Both the position numbers and the translations under genes were made by a program. A stretch of 64,000 nucleotides of DNA, taken from NCBI RefSeq assembly GCF_020073745.1, contig NZ_JAIRAU010000001.1, positions 558,001 to 622,000 on the forward strand, read 5' to 3'. A model generated the notes under the pieces. That model had not been told where the DNA came from. It saw only the letters and a list, made by a program, of their open reading frames with translations, and did no database searches. Origin of the DNA: Nannocystis pusilla. Its GTDB lineage: Bacteria; Myxococcota_A; Polyangia; Nannocystales; Nannocystaceae. Positions 22,557 to 31,569 of this stretch are shown here, one piece after another (the stretch's first letter is position 1; each line of letters starts with the position of its first letter).

Positions 22557-23675
22557 TCATTCGTCCTGCACGATCCACTCGACCTGGTGGGCCTCGGTCA
22601 GGTCGGGCGGCTCCCAGCGGGCGAGCATGCGCTCGATCGCCGCCAGCGGGACCTGGGCGGCGCGCTCGCGGTTCTGTCGCAGCACCCGCCGGTACGGCGT
22701 GTCGAGGAACACGATGCGGACGCGGGCGCCGTAATCGGCGCACAGGTCGATGAGGCGGCCGCGGAGGTCGCGGCTCAGGTTGGTCGCGTTCCACACGAAC
22801 GACTGGCCGCGCCGCAGGTGCTCGCGGGCCTGCTCGCGTGCGGCCTGGATCACGGCGTGCTGCGGGCCGGTGTGATCGAGGTCGAGCTCCTCGCGCAGGG
22901 CATCGAGCGAGACCACCGGCAGGTCGAGGTTGTGGGCGATCCAGTGATCCTTGCCGCTGCCGGGCAGGCCCGACATCAGCACGACCTCACAGCGCGTGTC
23001 GTCGTGCACCGCGAACCGCGGGTCGCGGCCCTCGCTGCGGAAGTAGACGAATCGCGTGTGCGCGCTCGGGAACGTCCACGCCCGGTCGAGGCATTCGTGC
23101 TCGGCGCAGAAGTCGACGAACAGGTCGATGTTGTCGAGCAGCTTGTGCACGTCGCGGCAGATCCGCCCGAGCGCGTCGGCGCGGGTGAGCAGGGCCAGGT
23201 GGTCGCAGCGGACCGTCTGGCTGATCTTGGCGGCGCGGCGGCGGGCGTCGTCCTGGTCGATGAGGAAGAACGGGATCTGGTGCGTGCGCACGAGCGCGGC
23301 GATCCGCTCGCGCACGGCCGGCGCGACGCCCATCTTCCACAGCATCGCGCGGACCATCAGCGCCCCGCGCGGCGAGTGACCGGGCTGGCGGATCCGCCCG
23401 TCCTCGATGCGCGTGCACACCGGCTTGGCGATGTCGTGCAGCAGCGCCGCGGCGAACACCACCTCGCGGTCGGCCGGCGCCAGCGCCTGCCAGCCGGGCA
23501 GGCCGACCAGCGCCTCGCACACCATCTTGGTGTGCGTCCAGACGTCGCCCTCGGCGTGGTGCTCCGGGTCCTGCGGGCAGCTCGCCATGGGGGCGATCCA
23601 CGGCTCCGACAAGCTGTCCCAGGGGACAGCCGTCGACACGCGCGGATCGGCGGGGCAGGGGTAGGGGAGCAGCAT
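22557..23675 (-). CDS. HD-Pnk: HD phosphohydrolase fused to polynucleotide kinase
   Basis: A 372-residue two-domain nucleic-acid end-healing enzyme. The N-terminal HD phosphohydrolase has a leading His (HTKMVCE), LLHDIAKP near residue 80 and later conserved HQI. The C-terminal P-loop kinase has GLPGSGKDHW near residue 237 and the lid region RRVLRQNRER. The layout matches Runella slithyformis HD-Pnk, which removes 2',3'-cyclic phosphate and phosphorylates 5'-OH ends. The ATG at 23675 is chosen because the frame upstream overlaps the ligase gene and is low complexity. It lies 31 bp downstream of the RNA ligase gene in the same direction, as expected for an RNA repair operon. Confidence 0.9.
   Translation of the reverse strand: MLLPYPCPADPRVSTAVPWDSLSEPWIAPMASCPQDPEHHAEGDVWTHTKMVCEALVGLPGWQALAPADREVVFAAALLHDIAKPVCTRIEDGRIRQPGHSPRGALMVRAMLWKMGVAPAVRERIAALVRTHQIPFFLIDQDDARRRAAKISQTVRCDHLALLTRADALGRICRDVHKLLDNIDLFVDFCAEHECLDRAWTFPSAHTRFVYFRSEGRDPRFAVHDDTRCEVVLMSGLPGSGKDHWIAHNLDLPVVSLDALREELDLDHTGPQHAVIQAAREQAREHLRRGQSFVWNATNLSRDLRGRLIDLCADYGARVRIVFLDTPYRRVLRQNRERAAQVPLAAIERMLARWEPPDLTEAHQVEWIVQDE
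23613..23630. repeat. Exact dispersed palindrome (7-bp arms) inside the HD-Pnk gene
   Basis: Arms GCTGTCC and GGACAGC around CAGG, encoding AVPWDS near the N terminus. Confidence 0.75.
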
Positions 23676-23706
23676 GGCGGGGTCTCCTGGGCGCGGCGGC
23701 GCGGCC

Positions 23707-24501
23707 TCAGGCGGGGGCCCAGAGGTCGACGCCGTCGGCGAGCTGGTTGGGGACGATCGGCCGGTCGAGCCAGTGACTGCCGCTGTCGAGGATCGCGTTG
23801 AGGAAGCTGGCCCGGACCCACTTGAGGCGGGCGGTGACGCGGCCCTCCTCCTCGACCTTGATGTAGAGGCCTTCCATGTCGTCGAAGCCGTCGGTCTCGG
23901 CGACGACCTGGCTGGCCGCGACGCCGGCGGCCTCACCGGCGGCGATCAGGCTGTCGCGCCAGCGCGGGGTCTTGAACCGGGATGGCCCGACGTGGCGGGT
24001 GATGTCGCCGAGCCTGTCGGGGTGGCCCTCCCACAGCACCTCGACCGACACCACCGGCAGGCCGCGCAGCATCTCGCGCCGGCGCGCGGTCGACAGGAAC
24101 TCGCCGGTCTCGCGGTCGAGGATGTCGAACTCCATGAAGTAGTGGGGCAGGGCGTCGTAGAAGCAGGTGTGCTTGGCGTAGAGCCATTCGCCGTACATCA
24201 CGTGGCGCTCACCGAGGGCCAGGTAGAGGTCCTCGGCGTGGGCGGCCGCCCAGCGCTTGAGCAGGTCGAAGTGGCGCTCGCGGCCGCCGCCGACCAGGTA
24301 GTGCCCGCGGCTCTGTAGCAGCAATTGGCCGTGCTCGTCGAAGCTGATGCCGGCGTTGCCGCCGTCCATCTTCTCCTCGACCACGACGAAGCGCCCGCGG
24401 ATGTCGCGGAACGGGACCTCGTCGAGGTCGTGGTCGCCGTGCTGAAAGCGGGAGCCCTCGAGGTGGCGGGTGCGGGGATATTTGAGAATGGGCGGTGACA
24501 T
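23707..24501 (-). CDS. ATP-dependent RNA ligase (Rnl2-like nucleotidyltransferase)
   Basis: A 264-residue ligase. Motif I KMDGGNAGI places the AMP-accepting lysine at residue 44. MEFDILD (motif III region), EGLYIKVEE (motif IV) and RLKWVR (motif V) follow. The protein is compact, with no DNA-ligase accessory domains. It is first in a two-gene operon with HD-Pnk, so one enzyme heals broken ends and the other seals them. The likely targets are tRNA or other RNAs cut by ribotoxins, which is inference. The upstream 346-bp region carries several palindrome half-sites. Confidence 0.9.
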   Translation of the reverse strand: MSPPILKYPRTRHLEGSRFQHGDHDLDEVPFRDIRGRFVVVEEKMDGGNAGISFDEHGQLLLQSRGHYLVGGGRERHFDLLKRWAAAHAEDLYLALGERHVMYGEWLYAKHTCFYDALPHYFMEFDILDRETGEFLSTARRREMLRGLPVVSVEVLWEGHPDRLGDITRHVGPSRFKTPRWRDSLIAAGEAAGVAASQVVAETDGFDDMEGLYIKVEEEGRVTARLKWVRASFLNAILDSGSHWLDRPIVPNQLADGVDLWAPA

Positions 24502-24847
24502 GACGGACGCTCCTTCGCGCCGCCGGCCGCTCCCCGGTCGACCCCGGCGTCGCCCCGCTCGCGCCGGCGAATGCTCCCGGCCCTGAGGCGTGGAGCAGAC
24601 ACGGCTGCGAACGGCGACTGCCGGGGTGGGAGCGCGCGCGGGCGCTCAACGGACCGAAACGAACATGAGGTGTAACCTCGAGGCGGCGGACAAGATGCCC
24701 GAAGTCGCGACAGTCGTCAAGCCGCCGCCCGGGGAGGCGCGCAGGCGCGGGCATGAGCTAAACATGCGGACATGTTCGTAGGGACATGTAACATGTCGGA
24801 TGTCAATTCGTGGTGAGGCGCCGGGCGCCCGGCTATGCTGCGCCGGC
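24502..24847. other. Divergent promoter region with clustered palindrome half-sites
   Basis: This is the space between the RNA ligase gene (minus) and the small membrane-anchored protein gene (plus). The only structure I see is the run of ACATG-containing half-sites at 24761-24803. No convincing gene. Confidence 0.6.
24770..24789. repeat. Dispersed palindrome with 8-bp arms (TGTTC variant)
   Basis: ACATGTTC and GGACATGT around GTAG, one wobble pair. Further ACATG half-sites lie on both sides. Confidence 0.65.
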
Positions 24848-25408
24848 ATGTCGCAGCTCACCGCCGAGGACATTCGCGCCGCCCTTGAAGACCTGCGCAC
24901 GGCCGACCGGATCTTGCTGTCGGTGCAGGGCACGACGCAGTTTCTGAAGCGGCAGCAGCGGCTCGACCTGCTCGGGCTGCCGACCGGCGAGGGGCTGTTC
25001 GGCGACCAGACCCGCCGCGACAACGCGCACGCCGGCGACGAGCTGCTGGCAGCCCAGGCGGCCATGAAGCAGGCCATGCGGCGGCTGCGGATCGCCGCCG
25101 ACGACGACCCCGAGACCCTGCGCCAGTGGGGCCGCCTCGACGGCATCCTCGACGGCGTGTGGACCGACTTCCTCGCGCTGCAGCGGGCCAAAGAGAACCA
25201 CGCGATCGCCGGGCGCGTCCGCGACCGCGTGCGCGCCCTGTTCGCCCGCGTGTGCGCCGAGCACCCCGAGGCCGCCCGCGGCGTCGCCCCCCTGGCCGAC
25301 GACGCCGACGGCGCCGACGACGTCGACACGCGCCCGCCCACCGAGTGGCTCAAGATCGGGGTCGGGATCGCGCTGGTGGTCGCGTGGGCGCTCGCCGTGT
25401 TGCTGTGA
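24848..25408 (+). CDS. Hypothetical protein with C-terminal membrane anchor
   Basis: A 186-residue protein, mostly helical and charged, ending in one hydrophobic segment (IGVGIALVVAWALAVLL) at the extreme C terminus, so it should be tail-anchored. I recognise no family. The ATG at 24848 is preferred; the frame starts at 24800. The last 45 bp of the gene and the following 70 bp are imperfectly repeated at 27056-27160. Confidence 0.65.
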   Translation: MSQLTAEDIRAALEDLRTADRILLSVQGTTQFLKRQQRLDLLGLPTGEGLFGDQTRRDNAHAGDELLAAQAAMKQAMRRLRIAADDDPETLRQWGRLDGILDGVWTDFLALQRAKENHAIAGRVRDRVRALFARVCAEHPEAARGVAPLADDADGADDVDTRPPTEWLKIGVGIALVVAWALAVLL

Positions 25409-25478
25409 TTCGCGGCGAATCCTTCGGGGGTGATTGGCAACAGAGCAGGCGCGCATTCGCCCGCCCGCGGACGCGCGC
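25364..25478 (+). repeat. Imperfect direct repeat, copy 1
   Basis: Covers the 3' end of the preceding gene and downstream DNA. Shared stretches with copy 2 (27056-27160) include TCGCGCT, TGCTGTGATT, GATTGGCA and GGCGCGCA. Confidence 0.65.
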
Positions 25479-25702
25479 GAGGGCGGCGAACGCCCTGCAG
25501 AACGAGCCCACGGAGCCAGATCGGCGCGCCAGCGACGATCTGCGAGATCTGCGCGTGTGGAAGTGTCGCCAAATGTGTTACCATCACGCGGATGGTCGAG
25601 CCCGCGCACTCTCGTGATTCGTCGCGGCACGCCGCCGCGGCTGTGCCATGGGACATTCGCTCCGTTGATTCGCAGCGCTCGCGCCGGCCGTCGGATCTCC
25701 GC

Positions 25703-27052
25703 ATGCATATCATTACCTGTCACGATTCTCGCTCTCTCCTTCTTGTGCTCGCCGCGTGCGCTGCCTGTCCGGCGTCGAGCGGCGACAGCGACACCGATCA
25801 CCAGCTCGCGAGCACGGACGCGACGAGCACGACGATCGAGCCGACCACGGGCGCGCCCACGACCTCGAGCTCCGGGACGAGCACCGTCGATCCGCCGACC
25901 ACCGGGACCACCACCGGCGGTCTGACGACCTGCCCCGACGGCCAGGTCGACGACGGCGAGGCCTGCGATGACGGCAACACGATCAACGGTGACGGCTGCA
26001 ACAACGACTGCGTGCCGTCGGGCGAGCTGCTGTTCGAGCACCACCCGGCCACGGACGACTACGACGCGGTACGTGCCGTCGCCGTCGGCGACGACGGATC
26101 GATCTTCGTCGGCGGTCGAGCCCCCGGCTTCGCCGCGTGGGTCGCGCGCTTCGACGACCAACTCCAGCCGGTGTGGTCGCAGTCGTTCCAGCCGGGCTCG
26201 TACGGCCTCGTGCTCGGGGTCGCAGTCGGCGAATCGTCGCTCTACGCCGCCGGCGGCTTCCCCGGCGACATCGACGAGCACGACGGATGGGCCGCGAAGC
26301 TGTCGTTCGATGGCGTGGTCGAATGGGAGCACACCATCCGGAGCGGCCTGGGCTACGAATACCTCACGCAGGCGGTCGCGGTCGAAGACGGCGTCATCGT
26401 GGCTGGGTTCGGCGTCGAGCCGGACGAGTCTTCGAGCCTCTGGGCGCGCCGCTACGCCGCCGACGGGACCGAGGCGTGGACGGCCAGCCACACGCTCGTC
26501 GCCGGCTTCGACTCCCACTGGCCGCTCGGGCCCGCCCTCGCGGTCACCCCGGACGCGGTCGTCGTCGGCTATTCGCGGCACGCGGGGGACGAACAATATC
26601 CGGCGTACCTGGCGGCGTTCGCCCCGGGCGACGGCGGGCCGCTGTGGAACAGCACGCTGCCGGCCCCCGACGGGTTCATTCGTGGGATCGCCGGCAACGC
26701 GGGGGGCCTCGTGCTCGTGGCGTCGCGCGCCCTGGAGGGCATGGGCATCCGTCAGCTCACGAGCACCGGCGACCCGGTGTGGTCGACGGAGGAGTGCCCC
26801 GGCAAGAGCGCCCGCGACGTGGCGGTCGACAGCCAGGGCGACATCGTCGTGATCGGCGACGGCTCCGGTGGGATCCAGCTGTGCAAGCTGACCCCCGATG
26901 GCGCCCTCCGATGGGCCAGGACCGTCAACGGCCCTGGCCTCGACCTCGGCATCACGGTGGCGATCGACGCCGCGGATCGCATCATCGCCGGCGGCAGCAT
27001 GGACGACGACGACTCCGTCGAAGACGTCTGGCTGGCGATCTTCAGCCCCTAG
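25703..27052 (+). CDS. Secreted lipoprotein with one DUF4215 motif and a propeller-like domain
   Basis: A 449-residue predicted lipoprotein (signal peptide with LAACAAC), a Thr/Ser-rich linker, a single DUF4215-type Cys motif (CDDGNTINGDGCNNDC), then about 330 residues of repeated Gly/Asp-turn strands (VAVGDDGSIFVGG, VAVDSQGDIVVIGD, IDAADRIIAGG) resembling a delta-60/beta-propeller repeat. The ATG at 25703 is chosen because the signal peptide follows it; the open frame upstream is not protein-like. It is flanked by imperfect direct repeats. It is likely on the cell surface; partner unknown. The gene at 46567 has the same general design. Confidence 0.8.
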   Translation: MHIITCHDSRSLLLVLAACAACPASSGDSDTDHQLASTDATSTTIEPTTGAPTTSSSGTSTVDPPTTGTTTGGLTTCPDGQVDDGEACDDGNTINGDGCNNDCVPSGELLFEHHPATDDYDAVRAVAVGDDGSIFVGGRAPGFAAWVARFDDQLQPVWSQSFQPGSYGLVLGVAVGESSLYAAGGFPGDIDEHDGWAAKLSFDGVVEWEHTIRSGLGYEYLTQAVAVEDGVIVAGFGVEPDESSSLWARRYAADGTEAWTASHTLVAGFDSHWPLGPALAVTPDAVVVGYSRHAGDEQYPAYLAAFAPGDGGPLWNSTLPAPDGFIRGIAGNAGGLVLVASRALEGMGIRQLTSTGDPVWSTEECPGKSARDVAVDSQGDIVVIGDGSGGIQLCKLTPDGALRWARTVNGPGLDLGITVAIDAADRIIAGGSMDDDDSVEDVWLAIFSP

Positions 27053-27055
27053 CCA

Positions 27056-27160
27056 GGGTCGCGCTCGTGGTTCCCGGGCTCGCCGCGGTGCTGTGATTGA
27101 GCGGCGAGCCGCCGGGGGCGATTGGCAGCAGGCGCGCAATCGCCCGCCGCGGGCGCGCGA
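27056..27160 (+). repeat. Imperfect direct repeat, copy 2, with a 9-bp inverted repeat
   Basis: Matches copy 1 at 25364. One frame would read a tail (ALVVPGLAAVL then stop) that resembles the C terminus of the gene at 24848. It contains GGGCGATTG (27116-27124) and CAATCGCCC (27137-27145) as a perfect inverted repeat. Confidence 0.6.
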
Positions 27161-27749
27161 TGCCATGACCCTGACTCGGTGCAGCTTCGCGCCCGCCGCC
27201 GGCTCCTGGCGCCAGCCGACCGGCGGTCGGCGTACTCGGCGTGCGCGCCCGCGCCGACCTGCCCGGGGGCCTGATGTTCGCCGTCACCGAGTCGCTGTTC
27301 TCGCTCAAGGTCGAGCTCTCGACCCGGGAGCGGCTCCTTTCACATTTGACAGAGAGCTTCGACCTCGCCGCCTCGCCGCACCCGCTCCACCCCGGTCATC
27401 GGCGCGACGAGCCGAATGGCGATCACGATGCCGCGGTCGAGGCTCGCGGCCTTCGGCGCGGCCCGGCGGCGTGCGCACCGCTGGCACGCACGATCGGCAC
27501 GCGCGCCGGCTCGCCGCTGGTCGCAGTCGCGAGCGGGCCGACGAACCGTTCGACGCCGACGAGGACGAAGCGAGCCTCAGGATTGTCGGAGCTCGCCGAT
27601 CGCCGAGGTCGATCGTCTGCCGGCCGCGAACACGGACCGCTCGGCGTCCCCCTGAGCGGGGCGGCGCGTGCGTCGGTGCACCCGATCGTCCTGGGGCCTC
27701 GACCGGTGCGGGTGTTGCGGGCGGACGAGCCAGCCGGTAGCGTCCGCGA
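27161..27749. other. Long gap upstream of the 15-repeat lipoprotein gene
   Basis: Several open frames exist on both strands, as expected in GC-rich DNA, but none has a family signature, a good ribosome site or a sensible protein composition. I see no clear promoter. Confidence 0.5.
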
Positions 27750-30059
27750 ATGCGTTTTCAAAGCTCCGTGTATCCGTCCTACGCCCTGGTCTCCCTGCTG
27801 GCGCTGGTCTCTGCGTGCTCCGACGACACGTCGACGACCTCCGCGACGCCCGAAACGACGACGGGCACCGATGCGACGAGCGACGGCTCGTCGACCGCGC
27901 CGACCAGCGATACGGTGCCGACGACGACGAATGTGCCGACCACCGGCATCGGCATGACCGACGGCGCGACGACGACCGAGACCGCGACGGCGGCGACCAC
28001 CGACACGGGGGTCACGGCGACGGAGACCGACACCGCCAATACCGCGACGGAGACCGAGGGCACGGCGACGGAGACCGAGGGCACGGCGACCGACACCGAC
28101 ACCACGACCGGCACCACCGGCCCCGACGCGGTGTGCGGCGACGGCCTGCTCGAGGGCGGCGAGGCCTGCGACGACGGGGCGGCCAACGGGCCCGGGCAGG
28201 CGTGCAAGGCCGACTGTACGCTCAACACGTGCGGCGACGGGGACAAGGGCCCGGACGAGGCGTGTGACGACGGGGCGGCCAACGGCACGCCGCTCAGCAT
28301 CTGCACGGCGATGTGCGTGCCCAACGTGTGCGGCGACGGCGTGCTCGGCCCCGGCGAGGGCTGCGACGACGGCGCCAACAACGGCGACAACAATATCTGC
28401 ACCTCGCAGTGCGAGACCAATGTTTGCGGCGACGGCCTCGTCGGCCCGGGCGAGGCGTGCGACGACGGCAACGACGTCGACAACGACGAGTGCAGCAACG
28501 AGTGCGCGCTGGCCACCTGCGGCGACGGCGAGGTCGCGGCCGCGGAGCAGTGCGACGACGGCAACGCCGTCAACACCGACGAGTGTACCGACGTCTGCAC
28601 GCTGGCCGCCTGCGGCGACGGCTTCGTGCAGGACAGCAATCAGGAGGAGTGCGACGCCGGCGAGGCCAACTCCGACCAGGGCGACTGCACCGCGAGCTGT
28701 CGGGTCGGCGTGTGCGGCGACGGCCTCGTCAACAGCATCGGCGAATCGCCCGAGGAGTGCGACCTCGGCGGCGGCAACGGCCCGGGCCAGGCGTGCAACG
28801 CCAGCTGTCAGAACAACACCTGCGGCGACGGCGACAAGGGCCCCGGCGAGGAGTGCGACGACGGCAACCTGACGGGCAACGACGGCTGCAGCGCGACCTG
28901 CTTGCTCGAGTTCTGCGGCAACGGCCTGACCGAGGGCGCCGAGCAGTGCGACGACGGCAAGAACGGCAACCAGGACGACGGCTGCACCGACCAGTGCCTG
29001 GTCCCGTTCTGCGGCGACGGCCACGAGCAGCCGAGCATCGCCGAGGAGTGCGACCTCGGGGCCCAGAACAACGACGGCGGCGCGTGCACCCTCGCCTGCA
29101 AGGACGCCGAGTGCGGCGACGGCCTGGTGTGGGCCGGCACCGAGCAGTGCGACGACGGCGCCAACAACGGCAACGACAAGCCGTGCAAGGCCGACTGCAC
29201 CGTCCAGTTCTGCGGCGACGGCCACGTCGGCCCCGGCGAGGCCTGCGACGACGGCAACAACAGCAACGAGGACAGCTGCACCAACGCGTGCAAGCAGGCC
29301 ACCTGCGGCGACGGCATCAAGCAGCTCAACGAGGAGTGCGACCTCGGCCAGAACAACAACAACAACGGCGCCTGCACCCTGGCCTGCCTGCTGCCCAAGT
29401 GCGGCGACGGCTTCAAGCAGGGCGCCGAGGAGTGCGACGACGGCAACGGCAGCAACAACGACGCCTGCATCAACACCTGCAAGATCGCCAAGTGCGGCGA
29501 CGGAGCGGTGTGGAGCGGCAACGAACAGTGCGACGACGGCAACCTGGTCGGCAACGACGGCTGCAGCCCCACGTGCAGGGTGCCGAAGCGGGTGTTCCTC
29601 AGCAGCCAGGCGTGGAAGGGCAACCTCGGCGGCCTGAATGGCGGCGACCAGAAGTGCCAGGGCCTGGCCAACGCCCAGGGCCTGGGCGGGACCTGGCAGG
29701 CCTGGCTCAGCACCGACAGCCTGAACCCCAACAACCGCTTCCTCACCAAGTCCGCCAGCGGCTACCGCCGCCTCGACAACATCGAGATCGCGCAGTCCTG
29801 GCCCGACCTCACCGACGGCAGCATCGACGTCGCCTTCAACCTCACCGAGCTCGGAGTCTACCTCGGTCAGGCCGACGTCTGGACCGGCACCAACCACGAC
29901 GGCTCCAGCGAGGGCAACAACTGCGACGCCTGGACGAGTAGCGGCATCATCTTCTGGTGGGCCCGCGAAGGCCGCAACGACAGCGTCTCCGGCGACTGGA
30001 CCGATCGCGTCGACCAAACTTGTGATGATGTGAATCGAATCTACTGCTTCGAGCAGTAG
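27750..30059 (+). CDS. Large lipoprotein with 15 DUF4215 Cys repeats and DUF1554-like domain
   Basis: A 769-residue surface lipoprotein. Signal peptide with VSAC lipobox, a Thr-rich linker of about 100 residues, then about 15 tandem repeats of the form CGDG-x-GPGE-x-CDDG-N-x-C-x3-C (roughly residues 128-610), then a Cys-poor C-terminal domain of about 155 residues (VFLSSQAWKGNLGGLNGGD, WQAWLSTD, WPDLTDGSID, VWTGTNHDGS) like DUF1554. The repeats make the DNA look periodic. The same C-terminal domain ends the gene at 39743. The role is unknown; adhesion or surface coating is inference. A strong hairpin at 30084 ends the unit. Confidence 0.88.
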   Translation: MRFQSSVYPSYALVSLLALVSACSDDTSTTSATPETTTGTDATSDGSSTAPTSDTVPTTTNVPTTGIGMTDGATTTETATAATTDTGVTATETDTANTATETEGTATETEGTATDTDTTTGTTGPDAVCGDGLLEGGEACDDGAANGPGQACKADCTLNTCGDGDKGPDEACDDGAANGTPLSICTAMCVPNVCGDGVLGPGEGCDDGANNGDNNICTSQCETNVCGDGLVGPGEACDDGNDVDNDECSNECALATCGDGEVAAAEQCDDGNAVNTDECTDVCTLAACGDGFVQDSNQEECDAGEANSDQGDCTASCRVGVCGDGLVNSIGESPEECDLGGGNGPGQACNASCQNNTCGDGDKGPGEECDDGNLTGNDGCSATCLLEFCGNGLTEGAEQCDDGKNGNQDDGCTDQCLVPFCGDGHEQPSIAEECDLGAQNNDGGACTLACKDAECGDGLVWAGTEQCDDGANNGNDKPCKADCTVQFCGDGHVGPGEACDDGNNSNEDSCTNACKQATCGDGIKQLNEECDLGQNNNNNGACTLACLLPKCGDGFKQGAEECDDGNGSNNDACINTCKIAKCGDGAVWSGNEQCDDGNLVGNDGCSPTCRVPKRVFLSSQAWKGNLGGLNGGDQKCQGLANAQGLGGTWQAWLSTDSLNPNNRFLTKSASGYRRLDNIEIAQSWPDLTDGSIDVAFNLTELGVYLGQADVWTGTNHDGSSEGNNCDAWTSSGIIFWWAREGRNDSVSGDWTDRVDQTCDDVNRIYCFEQ

Positions 30060-30083
30060 ATAAAAGCCAAATTCATGCTAAAA

Positions 30084-30109
30084 TTCCGAGCACTTACGAG
30101 TGCTCGGAA
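30084..30109. terminator. Bidirectional terminator hairpin, perfect 11-bp stem
   Basis: Arms TTCCGAGCACT and AGTGCTCGGAA with loop TACG, in a short AT-rich region. It is shared by the convergent lipoprotein and integrase genes and overlaps the integrase stop codon at 30094-30096. Confidence 0.8.
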
Positions 30110-31182
30110 GTGCGTCTCCCCGACGTCTCCAAGGCGTGGATCGCGCCAGCGCTGCCGCGGCGTCGATCGACGTAGTCGCTCGCGGTCTGCAGATCCTTGT
30201 GGCGGAGGTGGCTGGCGACAGCCGCCACCCCACCACCGCCCTCGGCGATCCGCGTGCCGCACGACTTGCGGAGGACGTGGGTGCCGCGCCAGGGCAGACC
30301 CGCGCGCTTCACGAGCGCCTTCATCCACCCCTTGATGCGGTGCTCCTTGAAGTGGCCCCCGCTGTTGTCGAGCACGAAGGGGCCGGTGGCTGGGAAACTC
30401 CGCAGAACCTCGGCGAGGCGCGGAGTCAAGCCGACCTCATCCTCGGTCCTGCCCTTGGGGACATCGAGCTTGCCGCGCACGATGTTGTGGCGGACCGTGA
30501 CGAGCCGTCGCTTGAAATCGACGTCCGCCCACTTGAGCGCGAGGATCTCTCCGCGGCGCAGACCACCGTCGAGGCCCAGTAGGACGACGACGACGAACAT
30601 CGGACCGAGCGCTTCGGCCGCAGCGAGGAGTGCCACCTGCTCCTGGTCGTCATACGCGACTGCGGGCTTGCGTTTCCGGCGGGGGATCTCGAAGTCCACC
30701 GGCGCGCACTTGATCTCCTTCTCCGCGATCGCCCGGTTGAACAGCCGGCGGAGGGTCTTGAGCACCTCGCACATCATGTTGTGCGACTTGCTGACCAGCG
30801 ACTTCTTGATCGCGGTGATGTCCTTGGGCGTCACCTCGTCGAGTCGCCGCCGAGCCAGCACCGGGAGCAGGTACAGGCGCAGATGGACGTCGTAGTTCAT
30901 CAGCGTGTTGGTCCCGAGCCGGTCGGCCAGGCACAGGTCGAGGAAGGTCTTGGCGAACTCCTCGAACGTCGGGGGTGGCGGCTTCTCGGGCTCGGGCTCC
31001 GGCGCGAGCAGCCGCGCGAGCAGCTCCTGCTCCAGATTCCTGGCCCACCGCTCGACGCTGGTCTTGCCGGTGACAGGCGCCTTGACCCGGCTCCTGAGCT
31101 CGTCACCTCTTGCGTTCTTGACGATGACGTCGACTTCAAATTCATTCTTCCTTCCCTTCCACGGGCGCAGCTTGATCGTCAT
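30094..31182 (-). CDS. Tyrosine recombinase / phage-type integrase
   Basis: A 362-residue site-specific recombinase. An N-terminal arm-binding part and a core-binding (SAM-like) domain precede the catalytic domain, where Arg (GGLRRGEIL), His-x-x-Arg (THVLRKS), a second His (LRHKDLQ) and the nucleophile Tyr (ASDYVDRR) are all visible. The ATG at 31182 overlaps the stop of the upstream excisionase-like gene as ATGA, so the two are translationally coupled. It would integrate or excise a mobile element whose limits I cannot define; no tRNA gene is beside it. Confidence 0.92.
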   Translation of the reverse strand: MTIKLRPWKGRKNEFEVDVIVKNARGDELRSRVKAPVTGKTSVERWARNLEQELLARLLAPEPEPEKPPPPTFEEFAKTFLDLCLADRLGTNTLMNYDVHLRLYLLPVLARRRLDEVTPKDITAIKKSLVSKSHNMMCEVLKTLRRLFNRAIAEKEIKCAPVDFEIPRRKRKPAVAYDDQEQVALLAAAEALGPMFVVVVLLGLDGGLRRGEILALKWADVDFKRRLVTVRHNIVRGKLDVPKGRTEDEVGLTPRLAEVLRSFPATGPFVLDNSGGHFKEHRIKGWMKALVKRAGLPWRGTHVLRKSCGTRIAEGGGGVAAVASHLRHKDLQTASDYVDRRRGSAGAIHALETSGRRTSEHS

Positions 31183-31394
31183 GACCGACCTCCCGCGCTC
31201 GCACTGTTCGCCGAGAGCCATTGTGCGATGATCCGGGGGTCGAAGCGCAAGGTCCGACCGAGACGCACGCCGCCTGGGATCCCGCCACGGGCATGGCGGG
31301 CATAGACCGCGCCTTTGCTCGTGTGGAGCAGTGCGGCGAGCTCTTCGACCGTCATCAGCGGCGGCGGGAGCGGCGACGCCTCACGCGAACTCAC
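31179..31394 (-). CDS. Excisionase-like helix-turn-helix protein
   Basis: A small MerR/excisionase-type DNA-binding protein (MTVEELAALLHTSKGAVYARHARGG then RLGRTLRFDPRIIAQWL), about 71 residues from a GTG at 31394. An ATG at 31355 starts exactly at the domain, and an upstream ATG at 31556 would add unrelated sequence that includes the palindrome at 31433; the start is therefore uncertain. It is coupled to the integrase by an ATGA overlap, as expected for a directionality factor or an integrase regulator. Confidence 0.75.
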   Translation of the reverse strand: MSSREASPLPPPLMTVEELAALLHTSKGAVYARHARGGIPGGVRLGRTLRFDPRIIAQWLSANSASAGGRS

Positions 31395-31432
31395 GACGGG
31401 TGAACGGCGCTCAGGGGCGATCTCAGCGCGCC

Positions 31433-31446
31433 TGTCCGAATGGACA
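31433..31446. repeat. Exact dispersed palindrome upstream of the excisionase-like gene
   Basis: TGTCC-GAAT-GGACA followed by TGTCG. It lies 39-52 bp upstream of the GTG at 31394, in promoter-like position for the int operon. Confidence 0.75.
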
Positions 31447-31569
31447 TGTCGCACTCGGGACGGTCCCTTGCCGCAAGGATCGGAGTTGTACACGGATCCC
31501 TCCTGATTCGACGGAAGTGCTTGACCGACAAATCGGACGAGCGGATGCAGATGCACGACGACGAGCGGC

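Noticed and set aside
28130..29590. CRISPR-like periodicity
   Set aside because: The repeats are in frame, diverged and encode DUF4215 Cys motifs; there are no constant repeats with unique spacers.
27423..30017. An 864-residue Val/Ala-rich minus-strand frame
   Set aside because: It is the antisense of the periodic DUF4215 repeats, which give an apparently regular but meaningless protein.
30450..30463. TGCCC-TTGG-GGACA in the integrase gene
   Set aside because: One mismatch in an otherwise isolated site within a conserved coding region; not enough to include in the family.
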